From positions 1,612,001 through 1,676,000 of the forward strand of contig OY970336.1 of assembly GCA_963717455.1 (NCBI GenBank): 64,000 bases of DNA, given 5' to 3'. The notes beneath the pieces are model-generated. The model was given only the letters and a program-made list of their open reading frames with translations. It had not been told where the DNA came from and did no database searches. Below are positions 7,605 to 17,418 of the stretch, one piece after another. How positions within the stretch are numbered: position 1 is the stretch's first letter; every line of letters starts with the position of its first letter. The translations under genes were made by a program, and so were the position numbers. This DNA comes from Bog-473 sp963717455. Its GTDB lineage: Bacteria > Actinomycetota > Acidimicrobiia > Acidimicrobiales > RAAP-2.

Positions 7605-9365
7605 ATGCGCAGTGCCGGGTTGAACTTCTGTGGGGTTCCTGTTTTGGGGTTGCAGCGCACTTACGATCACGAGACGGCTGAAGGCTCTGAATTGGAGGTT
7701 AACCTTCCGGCGGAGACAAGTACCGCATGGGAAGCGGACCGCGTTGTCCGATGGGCACCCCATGTCCTTGTCTGGTTGCTCCTGGTGGTTCCGACCGTGC
7801 AGTCCATCGCGCGTGGTTGGCGGCCATTGTCCGACGATGCCGGCATTGCAACCCAGGCATGGCGAGCATTGTCGCTCCACCCGCCATTGCTCGGCGCCTC
7901 GACTGCGGCAACGGGCGTGAAAAACGCATCGGATCCTGGTCCACTCGAGTTCTGGCTACTCAGTCCGTTCGTGCACCTCGACCCTGCCCAGGGCATGCTG
8001 TTGGGATCGACCTTGCTGTGCGCAGCTATTCTTTCGGTGGCACTCGTGCTGCTCTACCGGGAAGCCGGTGCGTGGGCCGCCATCCTGTTCTCCCTCGGGG
8101 TCGCCGACCTGGCCCTCACCTCGCCAACACCGTTCGTGGACCCGGCGTGGAATCCCTCGTTCGGCTTCTTCTGGTTCCTGGCCTTTCTCGGCGTTGCATT
8201 TGTCGTTGGTTTGGGAAACCTCCGGTACCTCGCCGTCCTAATCTTCATCGGCTCGGTCACCATTGACTCTCACTTGATGTATCTGCCGTCCGTGGGTCTG
8301 GTGCTACTGGCAGCAGGGATCACCGGCTGGTTCGTCAAGAGACCCCCCAATATGCGATGGCTGTGGTGGTCTGGCGCGGTTGCTGCATTGTGCTGGTTGG
8401 CACCGCTCGGGCAGGAGCTCTTCTCGTCGAACCCAAATCTTTCCCTGCTCGTGAGGTCTTCCGGTCTCGTTCGAAACACCCACGCCACCACGGAAGGTTG
8501 GGTCTACGGTCTTCGTGCGCTCGGCCGGGCCGTTTCGCCTGATCCCGTTTGGGCCACCCCGCGTTCCACCATCCCGTTGGCTTCGGCCGCCGACGTCGTG
8601 CACCAGAGTCTCCTCGCATGCCTCGTCGTTCCGCTCCTCATCGGTATTGCCGTGCTGGCATGGCAGCACGGCAAGCGTGAGTTGTTCAGCATGTGCATTG
8701 TCTCCTTGGGTGGGGGGCTCGGAGTGGTATTCCTGTACGCGCACATACCCGACAGCTACTACGCGTCGTTTGTGTGGGTGAACATGGCGGTCTGGGTCGT
8801 AGGTATCAGCGTCTGGTTGACCCTGGGACTCGCACTCGTGGTGGCCATCCGATCCCGTCGCGAGATCGGGTTCGTCCACAATTCGTCCGTGGAAATGAAG
8901 CGGTGGGTGACGGTGGCGATCCTGGCAGTCGCCGCCGCGGCCGGGGTGCTCGCGGTGGGACTCTCCTACGGCAGCTCGTTCGTCTTGGACTGGCCGGCGG
9001 TGAACAGGGTGGAGCACATGACGTCCTTCATCGAGCACACTGTCCCGAAGGGCAATGTCAACCTGGCCATCCGCTACAAGGGGGACAATCCCTACCAACT
9101 CTCGGAAGAAGAGCACGGCGTGGCCTACCTTCTCTTCACGGCCGGTTGGACCGCGGGCATGGAGCCGGCTGAGAACCATTTGCTCGGATTACCCATCAAG
9201 CCGAAGAGCGAGTTCATCGTCTTCAACGAGCATGACGAAGCGCTGCTGTCCGCCAACCTCTACCGTCACTACATCTGGTATTGGTCCTTCATAAAGCCCA
9301 ATCAGAAGGGGGAGCTCATCCCCTTTGATCGGCTGTCTCCTAAGGGGCCTCCTCACCGGCCTTAG
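7605..9365 (+). CDS. Multipass membrane protein, possibly GT-C-like glycosyltransferase
   Basis: Up to 586 residues with roughly ten hydrophobic helices, beginning VLVWLLLVVPTVQSIA, then a soluble C-terminal part of about 130 residues (from VNRVEHMTSFIEHT). An early periplasmic-type loop with DDAG and a later aromatic-rich region recall GT-C/GT39-type glycosyltransferases, but no diagnostic motif is certain. The start is ambiguous. ATG 7605 has no ribosome site, whereas TTG 7692 (LEVNLPAETS) has GAAGG about 7 nt upstream and gives a better N-terminus. It stands alone, between IS debris and a sulfatase. Confidence 0.6.
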   Translation: MRSAGLNFCGVPVLGLQRTYDHETAEGSELEVNLPAETSTAWEADRVVRWAPHVLVWLLLVVPTVQSIARGWRPLSDDAGIATQAWRALSLHPPLLGASTAATGVKNASDPGPLEFWLLSPFVHLDPAQGMLLGSTLLCAAILSVALVLLYREAGAWAAILFSLGVADLALTSPTPFVDPAWNPSFGFFWFLAFLGVAFVVGLGNLRYLAVLIFIGSVTIDSHLMYLPSVGLVLLAAGITGWFVKRPPNMRWLWWSGAVAALCWLAPLGQELFSSNPNLSLLVRSSGLVRNTHATTEGWVYGLRALGRAVSPDPVWATPRSTIPLASAADVVHQSLLACLVVPLLIGIAVLAWQHGKRELFSMCIVSLGGGLGVVFLYAHIPDSYYASFVWVNMAVWVVGISVWLTLGLALVVAIRSRREIGFVHNSSVEMKRWVTVAILAVAAAAGVLAVGLSYGSSFVLDWPAVNRVEHMTSFIEHTVPKGNVNLAIRYKGDNPYQLSEEEHGVAYLLFTAGWTAGMEPAENHLLGLPIKPKSEFIVFNEHDEALLSANLYRHYIWYWSFIKPNQKGELIPFDRLSPKGPPHRP

Positions 9366-9875
9366 CTGCCATCCACCCGTTCAGCGTGTTCCGTCGGGTC
9401 GCAGCTCCCGTCGGGACCGGCCAACTCGCTCCACGCTGGAGAAAGGGTCATTTAGAAGCCCTGGGACGTCTGTCGAGGCCACGGCGCTAAGGAGCCGAAT
9501 CCGTCCGGTTCGCTGAGGAACCGTTCAGGGAGCCAAGTGTCGACAGACGGCCGCTGTGGGCGCTCGGTGGCCGGAAAAACCGGCCCAGCGCACCCGCCCG
9601 GCCAGATTGTCTTCGGACACTCACATCGGGGGTGCCCGAGCAGGGTTACTTCGGCATGGGTCTACGGGCAAGTACCCAGACCCTCGGATCAGGCGCTTTC
9701 CGGGGCCAAGCGGGTCTGTTCTTCCAGCTCCGGGCTCAACAACCGACTGCCGGAATTTCTCATGTGACCAGATAGCGATCTCTGGTCTACCTACGCCGAC
9801 TCTCACCCTCACGCTTGAACCCGAGCGGGCAACCGGTCAGGCGGGGCGCCGCAACCTGGGTCCATGGCTTGGCGC
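9366..9875. other. Intergenic region between convergent genes, with hairpins only
   Basis: No gene is supported. Two inverted repeats are visible: GGCCGG-AAAAA-CCGGCC at 9569-9585 and ACCAGA-N8-TCTGGT at 9767-9786. They lie between convergent transcripts (membrane protein and sulfatase) and could act as bidirectional termination structures, although neither is followed by a T-tract. Confidence 0.4.
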
Positions 9876-11411
9876 CTACTGCGGCCGACCGGCTCGCCAA
9901 CATGAGGTGGCGGTGTGGCAGTTGTGCAGCCCGACGAGGATCCGGTGCAGCGTGGTTCGCTGCGCTTTGGTGAGGGTCCCGGCAATGTTGTCGAGCTGGT
10001 AGGGGTCCTTGGCGTCGTTGTAGTACTCGATCTCGTGATGGGGGTCGTCGTACTCAACCCAGGTCGCGTTGACCGGCCCGCTGAAGCCGGGCAGGTGCCG
10101 GGCCTGGATCCTGATGCCTTGGTACGTCGGCGGGTTGCTCCCGGCGCCTTCGAAGTCGGGGTCCCCGGGCTTGGTGTCACCGTGGTGCTCGAGTAGCGCG
10201 ACCGTTCGCCATCGGGGTGTCGCTTTTGAGGGGTGGAGGAGCGGGACGAGGCTGTGGCCCTCGATCGACCCGCTCGGCCGCACACCGGCGAGTTGCTCGA
10301 AGGTCGGGGCCAGGTCGACGTTCTGGGTCACCTGGGGCACCACCTTGCCATGGGGCACTCCAGGCCCGACCACGATGAGCGGGACCTTGATGTCGGTGTC
10401 GAAGGCCGTCTCTTTGCCCTCGAGTATCCGGTGCTGCCCCAGGTGGTAGCCGTTGTCGGAGCTAAAGACGATGTAGGTGTTCTTGGCGATGCCCTCGCGG
10501 GTCAATGTGGCCTCGGTGGTGGCCAGCAGCTTGTCGACGGACTCCGTCGCCTGGGCCCGCTCGCGGTACGCGGCGTCGATTTTCTGAACCTGGGCGGCGG
10601 TCAAGGGCGGCCGCTGGCCGAGCCAGGTGGGCGGATTGATGTTCTGGGCGCCGAACGACGGGTCGCGGGGCTCGGTCATCCCGGGGAAGTCCTTGGCGTT
10701 GCGCGGAGCGGGCGTGTACGGGGGATGGGGCGCGAACGTCGCGGCCTCGACCAAGAAGGGCGAGTGGGCGTTCTTCACAATGAACTTCTGTGCGTAGCGG
10801 CTCGAGACGTCCACGCCGTAAGTTCCGAGGCCCTTGTTGTAGAAGTTGTAAACGCCGTTGTCGTTCAGGTAGTAGTTGAACTCCTGGTACCCCGTGTTGT
10901 TGCTGACGTGCCAGTCGTTCCATCCCGGTGGGATGGGCGCGTTGGCTTTCGTCATCTTGTTGGCACGGCCCGACGGGATGAGTAAGCCCTTTCCCTTGTC
11001 GCCGTAACCGTTGAGGTACTTGCCCAGGAGGGACGTCTTGTAGCGGGCTTTCTGGAGGGCCACGGCAAAACTCTTCTTGGAGAGGCCCTCGGACACGAAC
11101 TTCGTGTATCCCCCGTAAGGCGGCTCGTTGGTCGTCACCTTGGTGTCGTGGGGGAACAGCCCGGTGAAGATGGTGGCGCGCGACGGGCAGCACAGCGAGT
11201 CAGCGACGTAGTAGTTCGTGAACGTCTCGCCCTCCTGCTCCAACTGGACGATGTGCGGCGTGATCTGCGGGGTGATCAGGTTCCACGAGAGATCGTCGGT
11301 CAGGATGAAGACGATGTTCGGCCGCGTCGTGGCCGCGCCGGCCGCGTCCGGCTGTACGGGTGTCCCGACCGAGCCGAGGGCCAGGAAGGCGATTAGCACT
11401 GCGATACCCAT
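9876..11411 (-). CDS. Exported sulfatase
   Basis: Type I sulfatase with the formylglycine signature CCPSRATIFTG (first Cys oxidised to formylglycine; about residue 74) and the N-terminal metal-binding RPNIVFILTDD. It hydrolyses sulfate esters. A signal peptide (MGIAVLIAFLALGS...AGAA) places it outside the membrane. ATG 11411 was preferred because the signal peptide begins there; GTG 11480 would add 23 Arg/Pro-rich residues. A sulfatase in the same region as a sulfotransferase (2022-2930) is suggestive of sulfated-glycan turnover, but the genes are not linked as an operon. No sulfatase-modifying FGE is in the window. Confidence 0.85.
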   Translation of the reverse strand: MGIAVLIAFLALGSVGTPVQPDAAGAATTRPNIVFILTDDLSWNLITPQITPHIVQLEQEGETFTNYYVADSLCCPSRATIFTGLFPHDTKVTTNEPPYGGYTKFVSEGLSKKSFAVALQKARYKTSLLGKYLNGYGDKGKGLLIPSGRANKMTKANAPIPPGWNDWHVSNNTGYQEFNYYLNDNGVYNFYNKGLGTYGVDVSSRYAQKFIVKNAHSPFLVEAATFAPHPPYTPAPRNAKDFPGMTEPRDPSFGAQNINPPTWLGQRPPLTAAQVQKIDAAYRERAQATESVDKLLATTEATLTREGIAKNTYIVFSSDNGYHLGQHRILEGKETAFDTDIKVPLIVVGPGVPHGKVVPQVTQNVDLAPTFEQLAGVRPSGSIEGHSLVPLLHPSKATPRWRTVALLEHHGDTKPGDPDFEGAGSNPPTYQGIRIQARHLPGFSGPVNATWVEYDDPHHEIEYYNDAKDPYQLDNIAGTLTKAQRTTLHRILVGLHNCHTATSCWRAGRPQ

Positions 11412-11636
11412 GCGGACACGCGCCCCTGGCCTCGAGCATGGCTGGCTACGGCTGCATCTCGGTTCACCGCCTCGGACCACGCGCTCATGTCTACCTCAAA
11501 GTGTTCCCCAGTGGAGAGCACTCTCAACGAGATTCCCAACCCGTCCTGGGGCCGTGAAGCGGTGTCCTCGGCCGCTCAGATGATCGCGCTCGGGGCGTCG
11601 GTTCCGTGCTCGCTCGAGTGGCCCTGGGTCAAGCGT

Positions 11637-12800
11637 TCACCCCGGGCGCTCACCCTCCCGCGGAGCCTGCCACCGGTCCCCGTGTAACCACGCACCGAGC
11701 GGGCGGCGTAGCGCAGAAGAAGGCATCAGGCGCTGACATCGATCTGCACCACCTGAACCCCCACCCCTCGCCCTGATCGCAGGGGAGGACGTACGAGCCT
11801 TCCTTTGTCCGCGCAAGACTTCACGGTACCCGGCTAAGGTACCCGCTCCGACGGCGCGCACGGTGGTAATGCGGTCAGCCCAGGATCCGTCGGCGCGAAG
11901 GCAGGCCGCCATTGTCACGATCATCCAGACGGGGATGAATACCCCCACCGAACTCAACCTCGGGAGACCACGTGAATGCAGCATGTGGAAGCGAACGCGG
12001 GAGAGAGCCATCTGTCGGGCCCGTTCCGCGCTGTGCATTGTCGTCGCCTTCACGATGGCTTGACCAGGACTGATCCCCACCCATCCGTAGTGCCGCACTC
12101 TCGCACCCCCAACAACGATGGTCCGCAGCCCGAGTCCACGAACACGAGCGGCGAGGTCTGCCTCGTCGTAGTGAATTGGGAACCGCTCCTCGTCAAACCC
12201 CCCTATCGCCTCAAGGACCGCGCTGGGAACAGCGAACGCATCGGGCATGTCGTCGGTATGCCATGTCGTAGCCGCTGGGAGGATCGACTGGCCCCGAAGT
12301 AGGCAGCGCGTCAGACCTGTCCAACTCGACCGCCGGATGCCACCGCACCAAACAGTTCCGGTGTCACCAGCGTAGATAACGGGACCGGCAAGCCCAATGT
12401 GCGATGTCTCGAAGGGTCGTGCCAGCTCTGCGATAGCATCCCGCTCGACGACATTGTCATCATCGATGAAGATACATAGATCCGAATCGGCTGACCGCCA
12501 TCCGATGTTCCGCGCCCCGGCTAGGTTCAGTCCGAGTCCGGCATGAATGACACGAACGGGCAATCCCCTGATTGGCTCAGGATAGGCGGACCTCTCCGGA
12601 TCGTTGTCGACGACGATCACCTCGTCCGGAATACGTCTACCCTGGCTCAGTGATCCCAGGAGTGCCTTCAGCATCTCCGAACGTCGGAATGTAGGAATCA
12701 GGACGGCGATTGTCCAGTTGGCATGGCCGGAATGATTATTGGAATCGGTGGGCTCCATGGGTCTGCTCTGAGTTTGGTTGTCGGTGGTTATGACAATCAT
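11637..12800 (-). CDS. Family 2 glycosyltransferase
   Basis: A GT-A fold glycosyltransferase: VLIPTFRR near the N-terminus, nucleotide contact VVDNDP, DXD-type metal motif IFIDDDN, and the acceptor-loop pattern GGFDEERFPIHYDEADLAAR typical of rhamnosyl/GlcNAc-transferase-like GT2 enzymes. A short hydrophobic segment (VGVFIPVWMIVTMAACL) near residue 310 may associate it with the membrane. ATG 12800 was chosen because residues upstream of it are low-complexity and lack family similarity; ATG 12758 is a possible alternative. It likely acts on a cell-surface glycan or glycolipid. Confidence 0.8.
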   Translation of the reverse strand: MIVITTDNQTQSRPMEPTDSNNHSGHANWTIAVLIPTFRRSEMLKALLGSLSQGRRIPDEVIVVDNDPERSAYPEPIRGLPVRVIHAGLGLNLAGARNIGWRSADSDLCIFIDDDNVVERDAIAELARPFETSHIGLAGPVIYAGDTGTVWCGGIRRSSWTGLTRCLLRGQSILPAATTWHTDDMPDAFAVPSAVLEAIGGFDEERFPIHYDEADLAARVRGLGLRTIVVGGARVRHYGWVGISPGQAIVKATTMHSAERARQMALSRVRFHMLHSRGLPRLSSVGVFIPVWMIVTMAACLRADGSWADRITTVRAVGAGTLAGYREVLRGQRKARTSSPAIRARGGGSGGADRCQRLMPSSALRRPLGAWLHGDRWQAPREGERPG

Positions 12801-13015
12801 GCTGCGAGATAGCTCTGGTTGGTGAAGGCAAGCTCGAACGTTATCGCCGGCGGAGACAACCCGGGCCCTCGAACCGGTGAGCCCGGACTCTTGAGGAAGG
12901 CCTGAGGCCCGGGAGCGGAACTGGTTGTCCCTATCGGTGCTGGTGGAAGACGTAGGGCCTGAACGCCCCACGAAGGGGTCTTGCTTGACCCGGGGCAATC
13001 TGGCACGCTGCGCTT

Positions 13016-13717
13016 ATGGGGTCTTCCCCAACCCGCAAACCCGTGGTGCTCGACCGGCACGCCTACCGAAGTGGGTCGCCGTGGCCCCACCTCGTGGTCG
13101 ATGGAGCATTCGATCCGGACCTGGTGGTACGCGCAGCGTCATTTATCGACACCCTCCCAGACGAATCATTCGTTTGGTATGAGACCCGGCGTCTGCGCCG
13201 GGGCACCCTGAGCGACCGAGAGGGCATGGGGGCAACGGCCCGTTCGCTGTGGTCCGCTCTCACCAGTGATGAGTTCGTCGACGATCTGGGCGACCTTACC
13301 GGAATCGCCGGGCTTTGTTCGGACCCACGCCTGGCGTCCGCCGGGGTGTACATCACTCCGCCGGGAGGATGGCAGCGCGTTCACCAGGACCCCCCTCGAC
13401 ACCCCGTCACCGGCCTCTGGAGCCGGGTCGCATTGCTGCTGTACTTGAGCGACTGGCAACCCGGTGACGGTGGTGAGCTCGAGCTGTGGCCTGAGGACAG
13501 GGCGTCGCCGCCGACGGTGATTGAGCCACGGCCCGGACGGATGGTGATCTTCGCCACAACGGCCGAGACGCTGCACGGGGTTCGGAAGTCCTCGTCCAAC
13601 CGGCGCCGCATCGCGCTCGCATCGCGCTACTACTCTGCCGAGAGCCCGTCCGTCCTCCCAAGCCTCTATGAACGCTGTCGGTTCCGCTTTTACGACATGC
13701 TCTTTCGCCTCCGTTGA
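13016..13717 (+). CDS. 2-oxoglutarate/Fe(II)-dependent oxygenase (prolyl-4-hydroxylase-like)
   Basis: A 233-residue double-stranded beta-helix oxygenase. The Fe(II) triad is visible as HQD (VHQDPPRHP, about residues 122-124) with the distal His in ETLHGV (about 188), followed by the 2OG-binding Arg in NRRRIALASRYY. The layout LLLYLSDWQPGDGGELELW is typical of the P4H superfamily. It hydroxylates a protein, sugar or small molecule; the substrate is not predictable. It is a single gene between a glycosyltransferase and IS debris. The ATG has no clear ribosome site. Confidence 0.75.
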   Translation: MGSSPTRKPVVLDRHAYRSGSPWPHLVVDGAFDPDLVVRAASFIDTLPDESFVWYETRRLRRGTLSDREGMGATARSLWSALTSDEFVDDLGDLTGIAGLCSDPRLASAGVYITPPGGWQRVHQDPPRHPVTGLWSRVALLLYLSDWQPGDGGELELWPEDRASPPTVIEPRPGRMVIFATTAETLHGVRKSSSNRRRIALASRYYSAESPSVLPSLYERCRFRFYDMLFRLR

Positions 13718-13877
13718 CTTAAAGCCTGATACTTCGTGCGTTCTACGATCACCGAAATTCGCGGTCTTGGCTGACGCCGCGGCTCCTCCTGAGTGGGTAT
13801 CCACCGGTCGGGGTCAGGGGTTTCCCAGCCCGTCGGAGCTGGCAAGCACGGACGAGCTGGATTGAGCCGATCCGATC

Positions 13878-14960
13878 ATGACCCAGGAGGAGTACATGAA
13901 CGTCAAGGCCTGGTGGGCCGCTGGCTGAAGCATCGAGCAGATCGCCCAGCATGTTCGCCACCACCCCTAGACGGTGTCGAACTGGCTCGAGAAGGCGGGC
14001 CGCCACCGAAGCGGGAGACCGCGGTCGAGGGTCTCGTGGTCGACGAGCGCTGGCGGCGGCGCATCGCCCTGCTGCTCGACCACAACTCGGAGCTTCAGGC
14101 GACTTCGATCATGCGGTGATCGTTGCCGAGGGCTACGACGGCTCGTATCCGGCCCTGGTGCGCTACCTGCGCTCCGTACGCGGCCCTATGCGCGGGCGCG
14201 TCCGGCTCACCTTGCCCATCGAGACCGGGCCGGCCGAGGAGTTTCAGCTCGACTGGTCCGACTGCAACCGCAGGGCCAGGCGCTGGGGCCGGGACCACGA
14301 GCTGTACTGCTTCGGGTGTGTCTTCGCTGGAGCCGTCTCAAATTCTGGTGGTTCACCACGTCCATCGACCAGTCGCACAACGTCAAGGGACTGTTCCGCC
14401 TCTTCGAGGCGATCGGCGGCGTCCCCGCGGTGGGCCGCCACGACCGCAGGGGCCAGTTCGGCGAGTCCAAGGGGCCACGCTTCGTGTGCTCCACGCTTCG
14501 TGTGCTCCACTGGCCGTGGTCACCTTCATGATGCACCACGACCTCGCCTTCAAGGTCTGTAACGCCGGCGACGCGGCGAGGAAGGGGAAGGACGAGCGAC
14601 CCCTCAGGGACCTCAAGCGCGGCTTCCTCCGGACCTCGACCCGCCCCGCGGATGTGGCCCAGCTGAACCGGCGGGCATCGCTGTGGTTGGAGGTTCTTCC
14701 ACGCTGTCGCGCACGGGAGCACCAAGGACGTGCCCGCCGAGCGCTTCGTCCTCGGGTGACCGGGGCTCGGAGCGCAGCCGCCGGTGCGACACCGCCCGTC
14801 GAGAGACCCGAAAGGTCGGCGCACCCCGCTCGTGGAGTGAGACACGGTGTTCTACTCGGCGCCCTCCGAGCTCGCCGAGAGGTTCATCGAGGTCCGCCAG
14901 CCACCGGCCGAAGGGGTCCTCGAGCTGCGTTTTTTGACAGCACGGTCGCCGGGCTTGATG
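13878..14960 (+). pseudogene. Decayed IS21-family istA transposase
   Basis: The start MTQEEYMNVKAWWAAG is followed by an in-frame TGA, then SIEQIAQHVRHHP and a TAG. Later fragments in shifting frames reconstruct IstA: NWLEKAG / PPPKRETAVEGLVVDERW, EGYDGSYPALVRYLRS, the catalytic-core stretch EEFQLDWSDCN, RLKFWWFTTSID, GDAARKGKDERPLRDLK and a C-terminal RFIEVRQPPAEGVLELRFL. At least two stops and several frameshifts make it non-functional. No istB helper follows. Confidence 0.85.
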
Positions 14961-15194
14961 CCCGCCTCGAAGATCTTGATAAGTCCTCATGACCTGGCCG
15001 GTCACCATCAAGGGATGAAATGCTGGCGGGCGGCCGCTGGGTGTGGTCGCCGACGTTTTCTTGCCGCCGCGAGCGCGCGATAAGTCTGGTGCGGGACCGT
15101 GGGGACCACCAAGTGTCGCTACGAGCACGAACCGGAGATTCCGCTTTACACCGTGGTCCTCTCCCGGTGGCCTCCGACTATCAGGAGGTGAGCG
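14961..15194 (+). other. IS110 left non-coding region, candidate bridge RNA
   Basis: This is the non-coding stretch between the IS21 relic and the IS110 transposase. In IS110-group (IS621-like) elements this upstream region encodes the bridge RNA that guides target and donor choice. Small hairpins are visible, for example GTGG-GGA-CCAC at 15099-15109 and CGGA-GAT-TCCG at 15133-15143. The element's left boundary was not identified and no bridge-RNA loops could be assigned by eye. Confidence 0.35.
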
Positions 15195-16432
15195 ATGAAG
15201 CAGATCAGGGACAAGGTGGGCGGCCTCGACGTCCACCGCGACAATGTGGTCGCCTGCACAAGGGTGACGATGCCCGGCGGCGATATCGAGGTCGCCAAAG
15301 AACGGTTCCCCACCACCCAGGCGGGGCTGGCCGAGCTGACTGCGTTCTTGATGGACGCTGGGGTCAAAACGGTGGCGATGGAGGCGACGGGGATCTATTG
15401 GCGGGCGGTCTACTACGCCCTCGAGGGGCTCTTCGAGGAGTTGTGGCTCTGTAACGCCGCCCACGTCAAGAACGTCCCCGGACGCAAGACCGACCTCTCC
15501 GACGCCGAGTGGCTGGCCGACGTCGCCGCGCACGGGATGGTGCGGCCCTCCTTCGTGCCCCCGCCCGAGATCCGAGAGCTCCGCGAGCTGACCCGCTACA
15601 GGAAGACCCAGGTCGACGCCCGGGCCAAGGAGATCCAGTGCCTCGAGAAGACCCTGCAGGACGCCGGGGTGAAGCTCACCTCGGTGGCGTCGACGGTGTG
15701 GTCGGCGTCGTCGCGGGCGATGATCGAAGCGATGATCGCCGGCGAGCGCGACTCGGTGGTCTTGGCCGGCATGGCCAAGGGGGTCATGCGCAACAAGATC
15801 GATCGGCTCGAAGTCGCCCTCGAGGGGAACTTCGGCGCTCACCACGCGCTGCTCTGTCGCCAGATCATCGACCACCTCGACTTCTTGGACGCCTCCATCG
15901 CCACGCTCAGCGCCGAGATCTGTGCCCGGCTCGTCCCTTTTGAGCCCCAGGTCGCCCTGCTCACCTCCATCACGGGCATCTCGGCGACCACGGCGCAGAT
16001 CATCGTCGCCGAGACCGGGGCCGACATGAATCGCTTCCCGACGGCGGGGCACCTGTGCGCCTGGGCGGGCGTGGCGCCGGCCAGCTACGAGTCGGCCGGC
16101 AAGAAGCGCCCGGTCGGCACCCGCAAGGGTGCACCGTGGCTGCGGCGCACCTTGATCGAGGCCGCACGGAGCGCAGCGCGGACCAAAGGCAGTTACTACT
16201 CGGCGCTCTATTCCCGCATCGCCCGGCGCCGAGGCCCGAACAAGGCGGCAGTCGCCGTCGCGCACTCCATGCTCGAGACCGCCTGGCATCTGCTCAGCAC
16301 CGGAGCCCTCTACCCAGACCCTGGTGCCGACTACTTCGAGCGCCGTCACGATCCGGCCGTCGAGGCAAAGCGGCTCCAGCACCGGATCGAGGACTCGGAT
16401 TCGCCGTCACCATTACCGAGAAGGCCGCGTAG
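15195..16432 (+). CDS. IS110-family DEDD transposase with a late frameshift
   Basis: The N-terminal RuvC-like DEDD domain has GGLDVHRDNVV (first Asp), MEATGIYW and KTDLSDAEWLADVAAHGM. The C-terminal transposase_20 domain has ITGISATTAQIIVAETG and SAGKKRPVGTRKGAPWL. The start is supported by GGAGG before ATGAAGCAG. Family members usually end in a sequence like GLGFAVTITEKAA followed by a stop; that string is present here ending at 16432, but one base out of frame. Restoring one G in the run at about 16391 would repair it. As sequenced, the frame runs on to 16883 through the next gene, giving 562 residues instead of about 412. The catalytic domains are intact. Confidence 0.9.
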
Positions 16433-16572
16433 CCACACCCGTCCACAACTCCACCTCGTCACGCACCGACCGGTGCCTGGTGACGCGCGCCCACGATCCG
16501 CGACGGCTTCGGCATTTCACCGGAGACAAAGGATTGCCGCGGGACACGAACAACGGCAGCTCAACGGTCATA

Positions 16573-17418
16573 ATGACGCCGATGGAAAATCGACACGGGC
16601 GCGCGGCGATCATCTCTGTTCTGATCACAGCGTGTCTCATCGCCGCGTGCGGAAACTCTCCGCCTCGCGTGCGGGGGGCTTCTTCGAGCAAGAAGAACAC
16701 GACCACGACAATGCTGCCCACGACGTCGACGACGACCACGACGTCGACGACGCCGACGACGTCGACGTTGCCGAAGCCACAAGCGGTCGCTGTTCCAGAC
16801 GTGATCGGCATGAAGATCACACCCGCCCGTTTCTACCTGCGCCTCGCCGGGTTTTTCTCTGTCCCGTTGAATATGCCCTGTGACAAGGGGACCCCGACCA
16901 GTCAAAGCATCGTCGCTTCGCTTTCGATTCCGGGGCGTCCACCCAATCGGAACGTTGGTGCTGTCCCGCTGGTCCCCGGTTCCACCAGGCCGAAGGGCTC
17001 GTTTGTGGGGATAACTTGGTCGGGCTGCTATCCCGGCGGTGCGGTTGTGCCGATGGTCGCTGGGCTCACTTTCGGGGCGGCCTTGCATCTGCTGCATGTG
17101 GCCGGCCTTACCTTGGCTTGCTACTCGTCCGCGACGACGACAACAACGACCACTGCCCGGCCGTCCACTACGACAACGGGCCCTGTTCCTTCATCAACTG
17201 CAAGCAGACTACCGAGCACCAAGTCGTCAATTTCGACGACGACCACCACAACGACGAGACCCGCCGTGTCCGCCGCTGGCACGCCGTCCATCTCTCACGC
17301 GGTCACGGCGACAACGCTCAAAGCTCCTCAGACCGTGCTGAGTCAGGCCCCCCCACCGGGTACCGTTCTCACACCCGGCGCTCCGGTGTCGGTCATAATG
17401 TCCGCATGTCCTCAGTGA
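16573..17418 (+). CDS. Thr-rich lipoprotein with two PASTA-like segments
   Basis: About 281 residues starting MTPMENRHGRAAI. A lipoprotein signal with lipobox LIAAC is followed by a long Thr/Ser-rich linker encoded by ACG/ACC runs (16696-16770). A PASTA-like segment follows (VPDVIGMKITPARFYLRLAG), then a second related segment (VPMVAGLTFGAALHLLHVAG). A second Thr-rich linker and a terminal PASTA-style end (SQAPPPGTVLTPGAPVSVI) complete it. PASTA modules bind peptidoglycan or mediate wall contacts, so an envelope role is likely. The run-on IS110 frame overlaps its 5' end on the same strand, but that is caused by the transposase frameshift. Confidence 0.7.
   Translation: MTPMENRHGRAAIISVLITACLIAACGNSPPRVRGASSSKKNTTTTMLPTTSTTTTTSTTPTTSTLPKPQAVAVPDVIGMKITPARFYLRLAGFFSVPLNMPCDKGTPTSQSIVASLSIPGRPPNRNVGAVPLVPGSTRPKGSFVGITWSGCYPGGAVVPMVAGLTFGAALHLLHVAGLTLACYSSATTTTTTTARPSTTTTGPVPSSTASRLPSTKSSISTTTTTTTRPAVSAAGTPSISHAVTATTLKAPQTVLSQAPPPGTVLTPGAPVSVIMSACPQ

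Noticed and set aside
14613..16382. 589-residue open frame antisense to the IS110 transposase
   Set aside because: It mirrors the intact transposase on the other strand, has low-complexity Arg/Gly/Asp composition and no motif; typical of antisense frames in GC-rich DNA.
16696..16770. ACG/ACC-rich run as a simple-sequence regulatory repeat
   Set aside because: It is in frame and encodes the Thr-rich linker of the lipoprotein.
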